Below, one piece after another: positions 1-8,314 of a stretch of 39,258 bases of DNA; position 1 is the stretch's first letter, and each line of letters begins with the position of its first letter. Origin of the DNA: Chromatiaceae bacterium (lineage in GTDB: Bacteria; Pseudomonadota; Gammaproteobacteria; Chromatiales; Chromatiaceae); contig PWTO01000173.1 of NCBI GenBank assembly GCA_003562815.1, positions 1-39,258 of the forward strand, in the 5' to 3' direction. Below the pieces are notes generated by a model, which did no database searches, had not been told where the DNA came from, and was given only the letters and a program-made list of their open reading frames with translations. Both the position numbers and the translations under genes were made by a program.

Positions 1-105
1 GAGATTGCCCAAGCCGAGGCGCGCATCGACAGCCTCGTCTACGCGCTGTTCGAGCTGACCGACGAAGAAATCGCGCTTCTTGAAGCGGCGATTGATATCC
101 ACTAA
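1..105 (+). CDS. C-terminal end of a probable type II restriction-modification protein (partial)
   Basis: The window opens inside a reading frame that ends with TAA at 103-105. The 34 visible residues contain a segment of the form IDxLVYALFELTDEEI, followed by a short acidic tail. This resembles the extreme C-terminus of large fused restriction-modification enzymes (Eco57I/type IIG, also PglX-like methylases), which commonly end with 'IDxLVYxLYxLTxEEI'. That is family knowledge applied to a short fragment; the catalytic part lies outside the window. No terminator is obvious after the stop. Confidence 0.5.
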   Translation, partial: EIAQAEARIDSLVYALFELTDEEIALLEAAIDIH

Positions 106-180
106 TCACGCCTGTACTCAGGGAGCAGCTATGACCAACCCCACAAACTCCTGATGCTGCACCGCAGGAGGCGGTGCTGA

Positions 181-267
181 AGACCGGGCTTGGCGCCATC
201 CAGCTTTCCAGAGACCTGCCCATTCAGCGTCGAACAACTGCTCGAAGAAGACGAACTTGCGAACTGA
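181..267 (+). pseudogene. Possible C-terminal remnant of a DUF29-family protein
   Basis: In one forward frame, without any start codon, the stretch before the TGA at 265-267 reads FPETCPFSVEQLLEEDELAN. DUF29 proteins typically end with a segment like 'LPxxCPFTxEQLLDPDF', so this looks like the tail of a decayed copy. An in-frame TGA at 178-180 cuts it off upstream. The rest of 106-319 holds no convincing gene: other short frames there lack a ribosome-binding site and recognisable sequence. The call rests on about 20 residues. Confidence 0.35.
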
Positions 268-319
268 TCCTCGACCCAGTTTGGCTCGCACGGGACGACG
301 CCCCTCGCCCGATCCCACC

Positions 320-1117
320 TCACAACAGCCGCTCGATGAGCAGACGCGAATCGACCTCGCGCACGCCGGGGACATTGCCGGCAATGGTCTCGGCGACGCT
401 GCGCTCGGCCGATGAGGTCACCGAACCACTCAGCATCACCACCGCGTCGCGCACCCTGATCTCGATGGCGCGATCATTCACCGTCGTATCCGCTTGCAGC
501 AGCGCCCGCAAGCGGCTGCTGATCCAGTCGCTCTCGCGCTCCAACTGCTCGGCGCGCCCCTGCCGCTCGCGCTCACCGGCAATCAGGCCAGGATCGACAC
601 TGATGTAATTGAAGACCTGATTGACGCCCTCGGTGCTCTCCGCCATCGCGGCCATGCGATCCTTGGTCGCCGGGGAACCGACCTGACCCTGTAAGCGCAC
701 TACCCCGCGCTCGACCTCGGCGCGCACGTCCAACGGGATATTTCTGACCTGCCAACGTAGCCGCTGTTGCAGCCGAGCGGCGGTGGTTCGATCCTGAACC
801 TTGGCGATCAGGCCGCTCTTCTCCTCCGGCATCGGCGTTTCCAAGCGCAACGCCGACTCAACCTCGATGTCATCGCCGACGATTAGCCGCGCGAGCTGTG
901 TTGCGAGCGTGGCCTCGATCTCATTGGCAACCGCGCCTTCGAGACGTAAACCCGCGTTGCTTGGTTGCACGTCAATGACATAACCACCCAGCAAGGGGTT
1001 CATATCGATCAGCACCTGAGCCTTTGCCGCGCGCTCGGCGGACGTGGCGGTCTCGGCACTCACCGGCAGCGTCATGGCGCTGAGCACGAGCGCTGCTGCG
1101 AAAGGGCCTGTACGCAT
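320..1117 (-). CDS. Exported protein with three BON domains
   Basis: A 265-residue protein starting at ATG 1117, preceded by CAGGAG at good spacing; longer upstream starts would lie ahead of an evident signal peptide (MRTGPFAAALVLSAMTLPVSA, cleaved near residue 21). The mature part holds three BON-like repeats of about 65-70 residues (roughly residues 30-95, 100-175 and 190-260), each with the pattern of an alpha-beta unit ending in a conserved-glycine strand. BON proteins such as OsmY are periplasmic and are thought to bind membranes or protect the envelope under stress. It lies downstream of the DUF4168 gene on the same strand, but a terminator separates them. The exact role is unknown. Confidence 0.75.
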   Translation of the reverse strand: MRTGPFAAALVLSAMTLPVSAETATSAERAAKAQVLIDMNPLLGGYVIDVQPSNAGLRLEGAVANEIEATLATQLARLIVGDDIEVESALRLETPMPEEKSGLIAKVQDRTTAARLQQRLRWQVRNIPLDVRAEVERGVVRLQGQVGSPATKDRMAAMAESTEGVNQVFNYISVDPGLIAGERERQGRAEQLERESDWISSRLRALLQADTTVNDRAIEIRVRDAVVMLSGSVTSSAERSVAETIAGNVPGVREVDSRLLIERLL

Positions 1118-1159
1118 ACCAAATCTCCTGATCACCTGCCTGATCAACCTGATTGTTGA

Positions 1160-1197
1160 AACACAAAGAAAGCCGCCGACCACAGTGGCCGGCGGCT
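1160..1197 (-). terminator. Rho-independent terminator after the DUF4168 gene
   Basis: A strong hairpin lies at 1171-1197: 12-base arms starting AGCCGCCG, one mismatch, loop CAG. Read on the minus strand it is followed by a T-rich run (TTTCTTTGTGTTT). It lies 100 bases beyond the stop of the minus-strand DUF4168 gene and ahead of the BON gene start. Confidence 0.75.
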
Positions 1198-1299
1198 CGC
1201 TTACGGCGCTTTCAGCAACCGCAGCTCAAGCCCAATAGGGCTTGCGTTGGGTGGATGCCAGGACGCCGACGCTGCGGCGCCCTCGGCCAACCCACGCGA

Positions 1300-1719
1300 T
1301 CAACGGGCCTGATCGACAGCCGTCTTAACCCGCTGGGCGAGTTCTTGATCACGCCGCATGCCAACGGCGATGTCATTGTACTGCTCCACTGAAATGCCGC
1401 TTTCCTCAACGGTTTGCGCCATCTTGTCCTGCGCTTCGCGCTGCAGGGTCTGAGCGGCCTCGGCGCTTGGCGCCTCGGACAGCTTCTCGGTCAGATCCGC
1501 GCTGATCTCCTGCACCGAGAGGAAGGCATCTGCGAAGTCCGAGACCGTCGCATCATCGACATCGAGCGGAGCGCTCGGTGGCGGCGGCGCCGCCTGGGTA
1601 CCAGCGGCCGGATTACCGCCGCCCTCCTGCTGATACTGAGCGAAGGCGGTGCCCGCAGTCGCGAGCAGGGCGGTCATCGTGAGTGCCGAGACAACGTACT
1701 TTAGGGTCTTCGTGTTCAT
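1300..1719 (-). CDS. DUF4168-family exported protein
   Basis: A 139-residue protein. ATG 1719 is chosen because GGAGG sits 7 bases upstream; a TTG two codons earlier is less likely. A signal peptide (about residues 1-27, ending TAGTAFA) is followed by a Pro/Ala/Gly/Gln-rich linker. A helical DUF4168 domain (about residues 50-139) then contains the family's 'FADAFLSVQEI' opening and a closing segment with 'YNDIAVGMRRDQELAQRV'. DUF4168 proteins are small periplasmic proteins of unknown function. A sigma-54-like -24 element lies upstream (1776-1783) and a terminator follows. Confidence 0.8.
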   Translation of the reverse strand: MNTKTLKYVVSALTMTALLATAGTAFAQYQQEGGGNPAAGTQAAPPPPSAPLDVDDATVSDFADAFLSVQEISADLTEKLSEAPSAEAAQTLQREAQDKMAQTVEESGISVEQYNDIAVGMRRDQELAQRVKTAVDQAR

Positions 1720-1764
1720 CGTCAAACCTCCAAGAGTGAGACGGTTGTGAATGGCGACTCAACA

Positions 1765-1783
1765 CTTTCACTTGCCGTGCCAA
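1765..1783 (-). promoter_or_regulatory. Candidate sigma-54-type promoter for the DUF4168 gene
   Basis: On the minus strand TTGGCACG (1783-1776) is a perfect -24 element. The -12 position reads GTGAA instead of TTGCA, so the key GC pair is GA. The distance to the gene start (1719) is suitable, and the next locus encodes a sigma-54 activator. The defective -12 element keeps this a candidate only. An ATTGATCAAT palindrome at 1806-1815 could be an upstream activator site. Confidence 0.3.
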
Positions 1784-1881
1784 CCCTGGTGAAAAAACGA
1801 TAAGCATTGATCAATCAAGCACCTATGACATCTTACCCGATCTAGCGCAGAGACTGGACAGCCCAGCCAGTGAGTCATTTA

Positions 1882-1908
1882 GACACATGTAGCGTTCCGC
1901 TACGTGTC
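1882..1908 (-). terminator. Hairpin at the 3' end of the sigma-54 regulator gene
   Basis: Near-perfect inverted repeat GACACATGTAGCG / CGCTACGTGTC with loop TTC and a two-base bulge. It overlaps the TAG stop codon of the response-regulator gene (1900-1902). On the minus strand only a weak T-poor tail follows, so termination may be inefficient or the hairpin may stabilise the 3' end. Confidence 0.45.
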
Positions 1909-3330
1909 ATCTGGGCCCGATTCGTCGAGCTTGCGGTAGAGCGTCTTGCGACCGATACCGAGGATCTTGGCCGCACGCTGTTTGTTGCCTTCGGTCCAAT
2001 CCAGCACCGAGCGGATATAACGTGCCTCGACCTCGGCTAGCGTGTGCCAGTCCGCATCCGAGCGCGCCGCCGATGGCACAGGGGTGCCGGCATGAGCGCT
2101 GCCCTCCGTGCTGCCCGGAGTCAGGCTCCCCTGATCGCCCCGCTGAGCCCTGAACTCGGCGCGCACCCGCTCCGGCAGGTCATCAAGACTGATCACCGCG
2201 TCCGGCGCCAGGGTCACGGCGCGCTCGACCAGACTTGCCAGCTCGCGCACGTTGCCGGGATAGCCGTAGCCCAACAAGGCGCGCCAGGCCTCGGGCGCGA
2301 AGCGCCGCGCGGGACGCTCGCGCGCGACCGTCTGCGTCTTCAGGAAATGCTGCAACAAGGCGGCGATGTCCTCGCCCCGCTCACGCAGCGGCGGCACCTG
2401 GATGCGGAAGGTCTCCAAACGGTAGAACAGATCCTCGCGGAACTGCCCCTCGGCGATACGTTCGCCGATCTCGCGATGGGTCGCGGCGACGATGCGCACG
2501 TCGGTGCTGATCTCGCTATTGGCGCCCACGGGTCGGACCTGACCGTCTTGCAACAGCCGCAGCAGCTTGGTCTGCATCGCGGGCGGCATCTCGGCGATCT
2601 CATCGAGGAACAGGGTGCCGCCGTCGGCCTCGACGAACAGCCCCTGACGCGCGCCCCGCGCACCGCTGAAGGCACCGGCGGCATGACCGAGCAGCTCGGA
2701 TTCGAGTAAGGCCTCCGGGATGCCGGCGCAGTTGAGCGCGACGAAGGGCGCGGCGGCACGCGGGCTTTCGGCATGCAGCGCCCGCGCGACCAGCTCCTTG
2801 CCGGTGCCGGACTCCCCGGTGATCAAGACACTGCTGTCGGACTGGGCGACGCGGCGAATCAGGTCATAGAGCGCGCGCATCGCCGGACTCTGACCGCGCA
2901 TGCCATGGAACTCGCCGCCGGCCAGGACCTGCCGATACTGCGCCACCTCCGCCTGTAATTGGCGGTTCTCCAACACCCGCGCCACCGCCAGGCGCAGATG
3001 CTCGAGATCGACCGGTTTGGTCAGGAAGTCATCGGCACCGGCCTTGAGCGCCGCCACCGCCTGGCCGATGGTGCCAAAGCCGGTCAGCATGATGAAGCCC
3101 GGCCTCGGGGTCAGCGCGCGGGTCGCTTGCAAGACCGCGAGCCCATCCTCGCCCGGCAGCCGCAGATCGCTCAGCACCAAGGCCACGCTTTGGTGAGCGA
3201 AGACGGCACGCGCGGCGTCGGCATCACCGGCCCCAGCGAGCGCATAGCCAGCGTCCTCAAGCTCTTCGATCAAAAGCTGGCGATAGCCGCTATCGTCCTC
3301 GACCACCAGGATCACATCAGCCGCAGTCAT
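1900..3330 (-). CDS. Sigma-54-dependent response regulator (NtrC family)
   Basis: A 476-residue two-component activator. The receiver domain is residues 5-120, with acidic pocket ED at 11-12, phospho-acceptor Asp55 and Lys105. The AAA+ domain follows, with Walker A GESGTGKE (171-178), a sigma-54 contact loop GAFSGA (219-224, Ser in place of the usual Thr of GAFTGA) and Walker B FLDEI (241-245). A Fis-type helix-turn-helix closes the protein (EGNKQRAAKILGIGRKTLYR). ATG 3330 has GAGG upstream and puts the receiver at the usual N-terminal position. ATG 3363, which overlaps the kinase gene by 11 bases, and TTG 3384 are alternatives. It forms an operon with the histidine kinase and presumably activates sigma-54 promoters; the target is unknown. 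Confidence 0.9.
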   Translation of the reverse strand: MTAADVILVVEDDSGYRQLLIEELEDAGYALAGAGDADAARAVFAHQSVALVLSDLRLPGEDGLAVLQATRALTPRPGFIMLTGFGTIGQAVAALKAGADDFLTKPVDLEHLRLAVARVLENRQLQAEVAQYRQVLAGGEFHGMRGQSPAMRALYDLIRRVAQSDSSVLITGESGTGKELVARALHAESPRAAAPFVALNCAGIPEALLESELLGHAAGAFSGARGARQGLFVEADGGTLFLDEIAEMPPAMQTKLLRLLQDGQVRPVGANSEISTDVRIVAATHREIGERIAEGQFREDLFYRLETFRIQVPPLRERGEDIAALLQHFLKTQTVARERPARRFAPEAWRALLGYGYPGNVRELASLVERAVTLAPDAVISLDDLPERVRAEFRAQRGDQGSLTPGSTEGSAHAGTPVPSAARSDADWHTLAEVEARYIRSVLDWTEGNKQRAAKILGIGRKTLYRKLDESGPDDT

Positions 3331-3352
3331 ATCAGCCTCGGTCAGGTCAGGG

Positions 3353-4855
3353 TCAGCCGACATGGCAGGAGGCGCCTCGTTCAACGTCGGCCGAGGCGCG
3401 CTCCGACAGCGGCAAACAGATCAAGAAACAGGCGCCCCGTTGTTGTTTGGGCTCGAGCGCGAGGCGGCCACCATGCTCGGCAATGGCCGTGCGCGCCACC
3501 GCCAGCCCAAGGCCGGTGCCCTGTCCAGCCGGCTTGGTGGTAAAGAACGGCTCGAACAAGCGTTCGACGGCCTCGGCGCCGACCCCGGGCCCATCATCAC
3601 GCACCCGCAACAACAGTCGATCATCGACGCGCTCGGCGCTGATCTCGACCCAGCTCGCCGCCGCCTGCACGGCATTGTCGAGCAGATTCCCCAAGGCTTG
3701 TTCCAGGCGCAGCGGGTCGGCCTGCAGCCTGAGTTCGGCCAAGGCCTCGGGCCGCTCGATCGCCACCCGCACATCCTGGCGCCGCGAGGCCTGCTGCGAA
3801 CGCGCGACGACGCCGTCGATCAGGGCCGCCAGCTCGACCGGGCGACGATTCAACGGCCCCTGGCGGGCGAAATCGAGCAATTCGCGCACGATGCGCTCGA
3901 CGCGCGCGAGTTCGGCCAGCAGTTGCGCGAGTTCGGCCTGCGCCGGCGCATCCGCCGGCAGGCGGCGCGCGGCGCGTTGAGCGCGCCCGGCGACGCTGCC
4001 GAGCGGGGTGCCAAGTTCATGCGCCAAGCCGGCCGCCAGCCGCCCGATCGCCGCCAGCTTCTCCGATTGACGCAGCTCGCGCTCGAGCCGCGCCTCGCGC
4101 GCGCGTTGATCGCGCAGGCGTTGCTCGGAGGCTTCCCAGCGCCCGATCATGGCGTTGATGCTGGTGCCGAGACGGCGTAATTCATCCGGTCCATGCTGGG
4201 GCACGCGCAGTCCCGCCTCGCCGGTCCCGATCGGCTCCATGGCCCCGGTGAGGGCGCGCACATGGCGGCCGACGGCGCGATGATGGCCGATCAGCACCAC
4301 CAGCACGAAGACCACCGCCAGCAACCCCAGCGCGCTGCCGCCGAGCCAGCGCAGGCGCGCCAGGTAGTCGTGGAAGCGCGACAGATCGCGCGTCACCTGC
4401 AGCAGCCCGACCACCTGCCCGGCCGGATCGGACAGCGGCAGAAAGAACGAGAACACCTCGCGGCCGCGGCGCTCCTCGACACTGCCCTGGGTGCCCTCGG
4501 CGGTCACCGCGCGTGCATCGCGGCGGCGCTCCAACAACGGGCTGCGCGGGCCGCTGGTGGCGACTCGCTCGCCGGCGCTGTCGTAGACATAGGCGCCGAA
4601 CACCTGATCGATCTGGAACACCGAGTCCAAGGCCTCGTGGACTGCATCGGTCTCGCCGCGCACCATGGCCGCCGCAATCGGCAGCCGGATCGAGCGCGCC
4701 ACCAGTTCGATGTCATCCTGCAGGCGCCGCATCATCTGCTCCTCGAGTTCGCGCAGCCCGAGCATGCCCACGGCCACCAGGATGCCGAGCAGCGGCAGCA
4801 GCACGAAGAGCAGCACGGCGTTACGCAGAGAGTTGAAACGTTGCATGCTGGGCAT
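3353..4855 (-). CDS. Membrane-bound sensor histidine kinase
   Basis: A 500-residue kinase. Transmembrane segments are at about residues 12-34 and 170-190, flanking a periplasmic sensor region of about 135 residues. A HAMP-like linker leads to the dimerisation/phosphoacceptor domain with H-box His279 (AGLAHELGTPLG). The ATPase domain has an N-box (LGNLLDNAVQAA, Asn394), a G1 box (DDGPGVG, 420-426), an F-box (FEPFFTT) and a G2 box (GQGTGLGLA). It is the cognate partner of the downstream sigma-54 regulator, with the stop codon just before or inside that gene's start. The signal sensed is not readable from the sequence. It is transcribed divergently from the SulP gene across a 144-base gap. Confidence 0.9.
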   Translation of the reverse strand: MPSMQRFNSLRNAVLLFVLLPLLGILVAVGMLGLRELEEQMMRRLQDDIELVARSIRLPIAAAMVRGETDAVHEALDSVFQIDQVFGAYVYDSAGERVATSGPRSPLLERRRDARAVTAEGTQGSVEERRGREVFSFFLPLSDPAGQVVGLLQVTRDLSRFHDYLARLRWLGGSALGLLAVVFVLVVLIGHHRAVGRHVRALTGAMEPIGTGEAGLRVPQHGPDELRRLGTSINAMIGRWEASEQRLRDQRAREARLERELRQSEKLAAIGRLAAGLAHELGTPLGSVAGRAQRAARRLPADAPAQAELAQLLAELARVERIVRELLDFARQGPLNRRPVELAALIDGVVARSQQASRRQDVRVAIERPEALAELRLQADPLRLEQALGNLLDNAVQAAASWVEISAERVDDRLLLRVRDDGPGVGAEAVERLFEPFFTTKPAGQGTGLGLAVARTAIAEHGGRLALEPKQQRGACFLICLPLSERASADVERGASCHVG

Positions 4856-4999
4856 TGTGCCTCGGACCCATCCAGCCGTCGCGCCTCAATGTCGCGTCTA
4901 AACAGCGGTTCACATCAATGGCCGATCCGAGCTGGGCAGGCTAAAATCACGCCTCTAAAACATCCCGCCTGCCTGACGTATCAAGGTCCGAGACGCCCC

Positions 5000-7141
5000 A
5001 TGCGCCCCACCCTGTTCCATAAGCTGTTTCCGTTCCTGCACTGGTTCCCGCTCACCGGCGACCGGCTGCGCGGGGATCTCATCGCCGGTATCACCGTGGC
5101 CCTGGTGCTGGTGCCGCAGAGCATGGCCTATGCCCAGCTCGCCGGCCTGCCGGTGGTCTATGGCCTCTATGCCTCCTTCATCCCGGTGATCATCGGCTCG
5201 CTCTGGGGCTCGATGCCGCAGCTGCATACCGGTCCGGTGGCGATGCTCTCGCTGATGTCTGCGGCGGCGGTGCTGCCGCTAGCGGCCCTCGGCAGCGAGG
5301 ATTTCATCGCCCTCTCGGTGATGCTCGCGCTGATGGTCGGTGTGCTGCGGCTGGTGCTCGGGCTGCTGCGCATGGGCATCCTGGTCAACTTCCTCTCCAG
5401 CCCGGTCATCGTCGGTTTCACCAATGCCGCCGCCCTGATCATCGGCCTCTCGCAGCTGAGCAAAATCCTCAACGTGCCCTTCCCGCGCACCGATAATTTC
5501 ATGCTCGATCTGTGGACCGTGATCGCGCAATTGCCGCATGCCCACCTGCCGACCCTGCTGTTTGCGCTCGCGACCTTCGTCATCATTCTCGGCGCGCGGC
5601 GTGTGATACCCAAGGTTCCCGGGGTCTTGCTCGCCGTGCTCATGACCACCTTGGCGAGTTGGACGATCGGCTTCGAGCACAATCAAACGGTCGAGATGAA
5701 CGCCATTGAGGACCAGAACGCGCGCGCGTTGGCGCAGAAATACGCAGAAACGACCCTCGCCATCGAGTCCCTGAGCGTCACCACCATGCATCTCAATCAC
5801 GAATTGCGCGAGTTGATCAGCGCCAAGGATCAGGATCGCTATACCGAACTGGCGCTGTTGGAGGCCAACTTGCGCGTGCTCACCCGCGAGACCAACAAAC
5901 GCAAGCTGGACAACAACGAGCGTCAGGTGGCTCTGCACAATCTGCGTTTCGAGGCGGTGCCGGGCCAGGATGGCGATAGGCGCTTCTATCGCCAGGGATC
6001 GGTGCCGGCTGGCGCCGAGACCGACGGTCGAATCTGGCGTATCAGCAAGGTCGATGGCGATCAGGTCAAGATGATGGGCGGCGGTGCCGTGGTCGGCGCC
6101 ATTCCCGCCGGTCTGCCAAACTTCCAGATGCCCGAACTGCGCTTGGATTTCTTCTGGACCTTGCTCCCTTCGGCGCTGGTGATGGCGCTGATCGGCTTCA
6201 TGGAAGTGACCTCGATTTCCAAGGCCATCGCCGCCCAGACCCGCCAACGGGCCGATACCAGCAAGGAGTTGGTCGGTCAGGGTCTGGCCAACATCGTCGG
6301 CAGTTTCTTCAGCTCATTCACGGTCAGCGGGTCATTCTCGCGCTCGGCGGTCGCGGCTAAGAATGGCGCCAAGACCGGCTTGTTCGCCATTATCAGCGCC
6401 ATCGCCGTGATGCTGGTGCTGCTGTTCCTGACCCCGTTACTCTATTACCTACCCGAGGCGGTACTGGCGGTGATCGTGATGATGGCCGTCTTCGGGCTAA
6501 TCAACATCCGCTCCTTGGTGCGCGCCTGGAAGATCGAGCGCCAAGAAGCCTTGGTTGGTCTGATCACCTTCCTCGCCACGCTGGCGATGGCGCCGCAGCT
6601 CGCCAACGGCATCCTGCTCGGCGGGGTTCTGGCCATTGTCCTGTTCCTGGTGCGCACGATGAAGCCGCGCACCGATATCCTTGGGCGCCTTCCCGATGGC
6701 AGCCTGGGCGGGATCAGCACCAATGAGATCGATCCGCTCGGCAAGCGCTTCATCGCGGTGCGCTTCGACGGTTCGCTCAACTTCGTCAATGCCTCGCGCT
6801 TCGAAGACCTGTTGCTCGAAGCGCGCTCGATGAATCCGCAAGCGCGCGCCATCCTGATCGATGGCAGCGGTATCAACGACGTCGATGTCACCGGTGACGA
6901 ACGCCTGCGCGAGGTGATCGAGACCTTCCGTGACAACGGCGTCGAACTTTATTTCTGCAGCCTTAAGGCCCAGATCTACGAAACCCTGCGCCGCGGCAAG
7001 CTCTTCAACCTGCTCGAGGAGACGCACTTCATCCGCACCAAGCAGCGGGCGCTTAAATTCATGGAAGAGACCTTCGACAATGACGCCTTCTCGCAGCCGC
7101 CAGCACCGGCGGTTGGTCCCAGGACTCCAGTACTCGGGTAA
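5000..7141 (+). CDS. SulP-family anion transporter with STAS domain and a central insertion
   Basis: A 713-residue transporter. ATG 5000 starts the conserved SulP N-terminus; the frame stays open upstream, but that stretch is antisense to the kinase gene and carries no family sequence. The transport domain has the signature region RGDLIAGITVALVLVPQSMAYAQLAG (about residues 24-49). The cytoplasmic STAS domain lies at about 560-690. SulP proteins move sulfate, bicarbonate or related anions across the inner membrane. Unusually, about 135 residues (226-360) are inserted between the 'PGVLLAVLMTTLASW' membrane segment and the 'VVGAIPAGLP' motif. The insert is hydrophilic and charged, probably coiled-coil at first and then a small beta-rich part. 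The substrate cannot be told; sulfate or bicarbonate would both fit. Confidence 0.9.
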   Translation: MRPTLFHKLFPFLHWFPLTGDRLRGDLIAGITVALVLVPQSMAYAQLAGLPVVYGLYASFIPVIIGSLWGSMPQLHTGPVAMLSLMSAAAVLPLAALGSEDFIALSVMLALMVGVLRLVLGLLRMGILVNFLSSPVIVGFTNAAALIIGLSQLSKILNVPFPRTDNFMLDLWTVIAQLPHAHLPTLLFALATFVIILGARRVIPKVPGVLLAVLMTTLASWTIGFEHNQTVEMNAIEDQNARALAQKYAETTLAIESLSVTTMHLNHELRELISAKDQDRYTELALLEANLRVLTRETNKRKLDNNERQVALHNLRFEAVPGQDGDRRFYRQGSVPAGAETDGRIWRISKVDGDQVKMMGGGAVVGAIPAGLPNFQMPELRLDFFWTLLPSALVMALIGFMEVTSISKAIAAQTRQRADTSKELVGQGLANIVGSFFSSFTVSGSFSRSAVAAKNGAKTGLFAIISAIAVMLVLLFLTPLLYYLPEAVLAVIVMMAVFGLINIRSLVRAWKIERQEALVGLITFLATLAMAPQLANGILLGGVLAIVLFLVRTMKPRTDILGRLPDGSLGGISTNEIDPLGKRFIAVRFDGSLNFVNASRFEDLLLEARSMNPQARAILIDGSGINDVDVTGDERLREVIETFRDNGVELYFCSLKAQIYETLRRGKLFNLLEETHFIRTKQRALKFMEETFDNDAFSQPPAPAVGPRTPVLG

Positions 7142-7151
7142 TCGGGTTGCG

Positions 7152-7526
7152 ATGAAATTCTCTGAGTTCGAGACCGACGCCGGCCCTCTGATCGAGGCCT
7201 ATGAACCAGGTCAGGTGCGCATCCAAGGCCAGCACTACCAGGGCAGCCTGGCGGTCACCGCCGGGCGAGTGCTGAGCGACTGGGGGCCAACAGCGTTCGA
7301 GACGCTCGCGCCCGCGCACTTCGAGGCCCTCGCCGCGCTCGCACCGCAGGTGGTGGTGCTCGGCACCGGCGCTCGGCAGCGGTTTCCCGATCCGGCGCTC
7401 TATGCCGCGCTGCTCGCGCAAGGCATCGGCATCGAGATCATGGACACCGGCGCGGCCTGCCGGACCTACAACATCCTCGCTGGCGAGGGCCGGCGGGTGG
7501 TCGCGGCCCTGATCAACGACGCCTGA
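7152..7526 (+). CDS. Mth938-like (DUF498/Xcc1710-type) protein
   Basis: A 124-residue protein. The core 'VVVLGTGARQRFPDPALYAALLAQGIGIEIMDTGAACRTYNILAGEGRRVVAALI' pattern is characteristic of the Mth938/NDUFAF3-like domain: a single alpha-beta domain with no known catalytic residues in bacteria. It starts 10 bases after the SulP stop and its TGA overlaps the ATG of the next gene by one base (TGATG), so the three genes probably form an operon. Function in bacteria is unknown; the eukaryotic relative NDUFAF3 assists respiratory complex I assembly. Confidence 0.8.
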   Translation: MKFSEFETDAGPLIEAYEPGQVRIQGQHYQGSLAVTAGRVLSDWGPTAFETLAPAHFEALAALAPQVVVLGTGARQRFPDPALYAALLAQGIGIEIMDTGAACRTYNILAGEGRRVVAALINDA

Positions 7527-8215
7527 TGGACCGCAAGATCCTACTCTCGGTGCTGACCGGCGCCCTGCTCGCCTTCATCGGCCTCTGGATGCTGCTCTCG
7601 GCCTTTCCCGACCAGCGCGCGGGCATGCGACTCTACCCCTGGGATGTCACGCGGACGCCAAGCGGGCAGGTGCAGGCGTTTGGGCTCACCCTCGGCGAGA
7701 GTACGCTCGCCGATCTGCGCGCGCTGCTCGGGGAGGACGGCAAGCTGAATCTGTTCGCCGAAACCGCGCCCGATGCGCCCGATACCGATTTCGCCGTCGA
7801 GGCCTACTTCGACAATATCCTGCTCAGCAATCTGAAGGCCGATTGGGTGGCCTCGCTCGCCGTCGCTCAGGAGCGACTCGCCGGCATGTACGACCGCGGC
7901 CTGCGCGCGAGCAAGCTTGCCAGCGGCAGCCGCAAGGTCACGCTCGCCCCCGACGACGCCCAAACGCTGGCCGAAGCGCCGATCCGCTCGCTCACCTATC
8001 TACCTTGGAAGCGCCTGCGCCCGGAGGATATCGTCGGGCGTTTCGGTGAGCCACAGCAGCGGATCACCGAGGAACGCGGCGTGGTCCATTGGCTCTATCC
8101 GGAGCAGGGACTCGATATCGCCCGCGATCCCGACGGTGGCGTCGTCATCCAGTACCTGAACCCGGCAGACTTCGAGCGCGCCTTGGCGCCCCTCGACACG
8201 GAAACGCACAGCTGA
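7526..8215 (+). CDS. Membrane-anchored conserved hypothetical protein
   Basis: A 229-residue protein, translationally coupled to the preceding gene by the TGATG overlap. One N-terminal hydrophobic segment (about residues 6-27) looks like an uncleaved signal anchor. The rest is predicted to face the periplasm and contains two segments reminiscent of the SmpA/BamE-like layout: 'FGLTLGESTLADLRALLG' near residue 52, and 'RPEDIVGRFGEPQQRITEERGVVHWLYPEQGLDI' near 170-205. I do not recognise a named family and assign no function. Confidence 0.7.
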   Translation: MDRKILLSVLTGALLAFIGLWMLLSAFPDQRAGMRLYPWDVTRTPSGQVQAFGLTLGESTLADLRALLGEDGKLNLFAETAPDAPDTDFAVEAYFDNILLSNLKADWVASLAVAQERLAGMYDRGLRASKLASGSRKVTLAPDDAQTLAEAPIRSLTYLPWKRLRPEDIVGRFGEPQQRITEERGVVHWLYPEQGLDIARDPDGGVVIQYLNPADFERALAPLDTETHS

Positions 8216-8314
8216 GCGTCACAGCACCGGTCACCGCTCAGGCCATCCGCTCAAGCCGCCTCGCGAAGACTGGCGTGGATCACGATCTCGTCGTAGGGCA
8301 TCGACAAGACACCG

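Noticed and set aside
1807-1818. TTGATCAATCAA as an FNR box
   Set aside because: The two half-sites are separated by 2 bases, not 4, so the geometry is wrong for FNR.
4193-4999. N-terminal extension of the SulP frame
   Set aside because: It lies antisense to the kinase gene, is rich in Gln/His/Ala typical of shadow frames, and the SulP family starts at ATG 5000.
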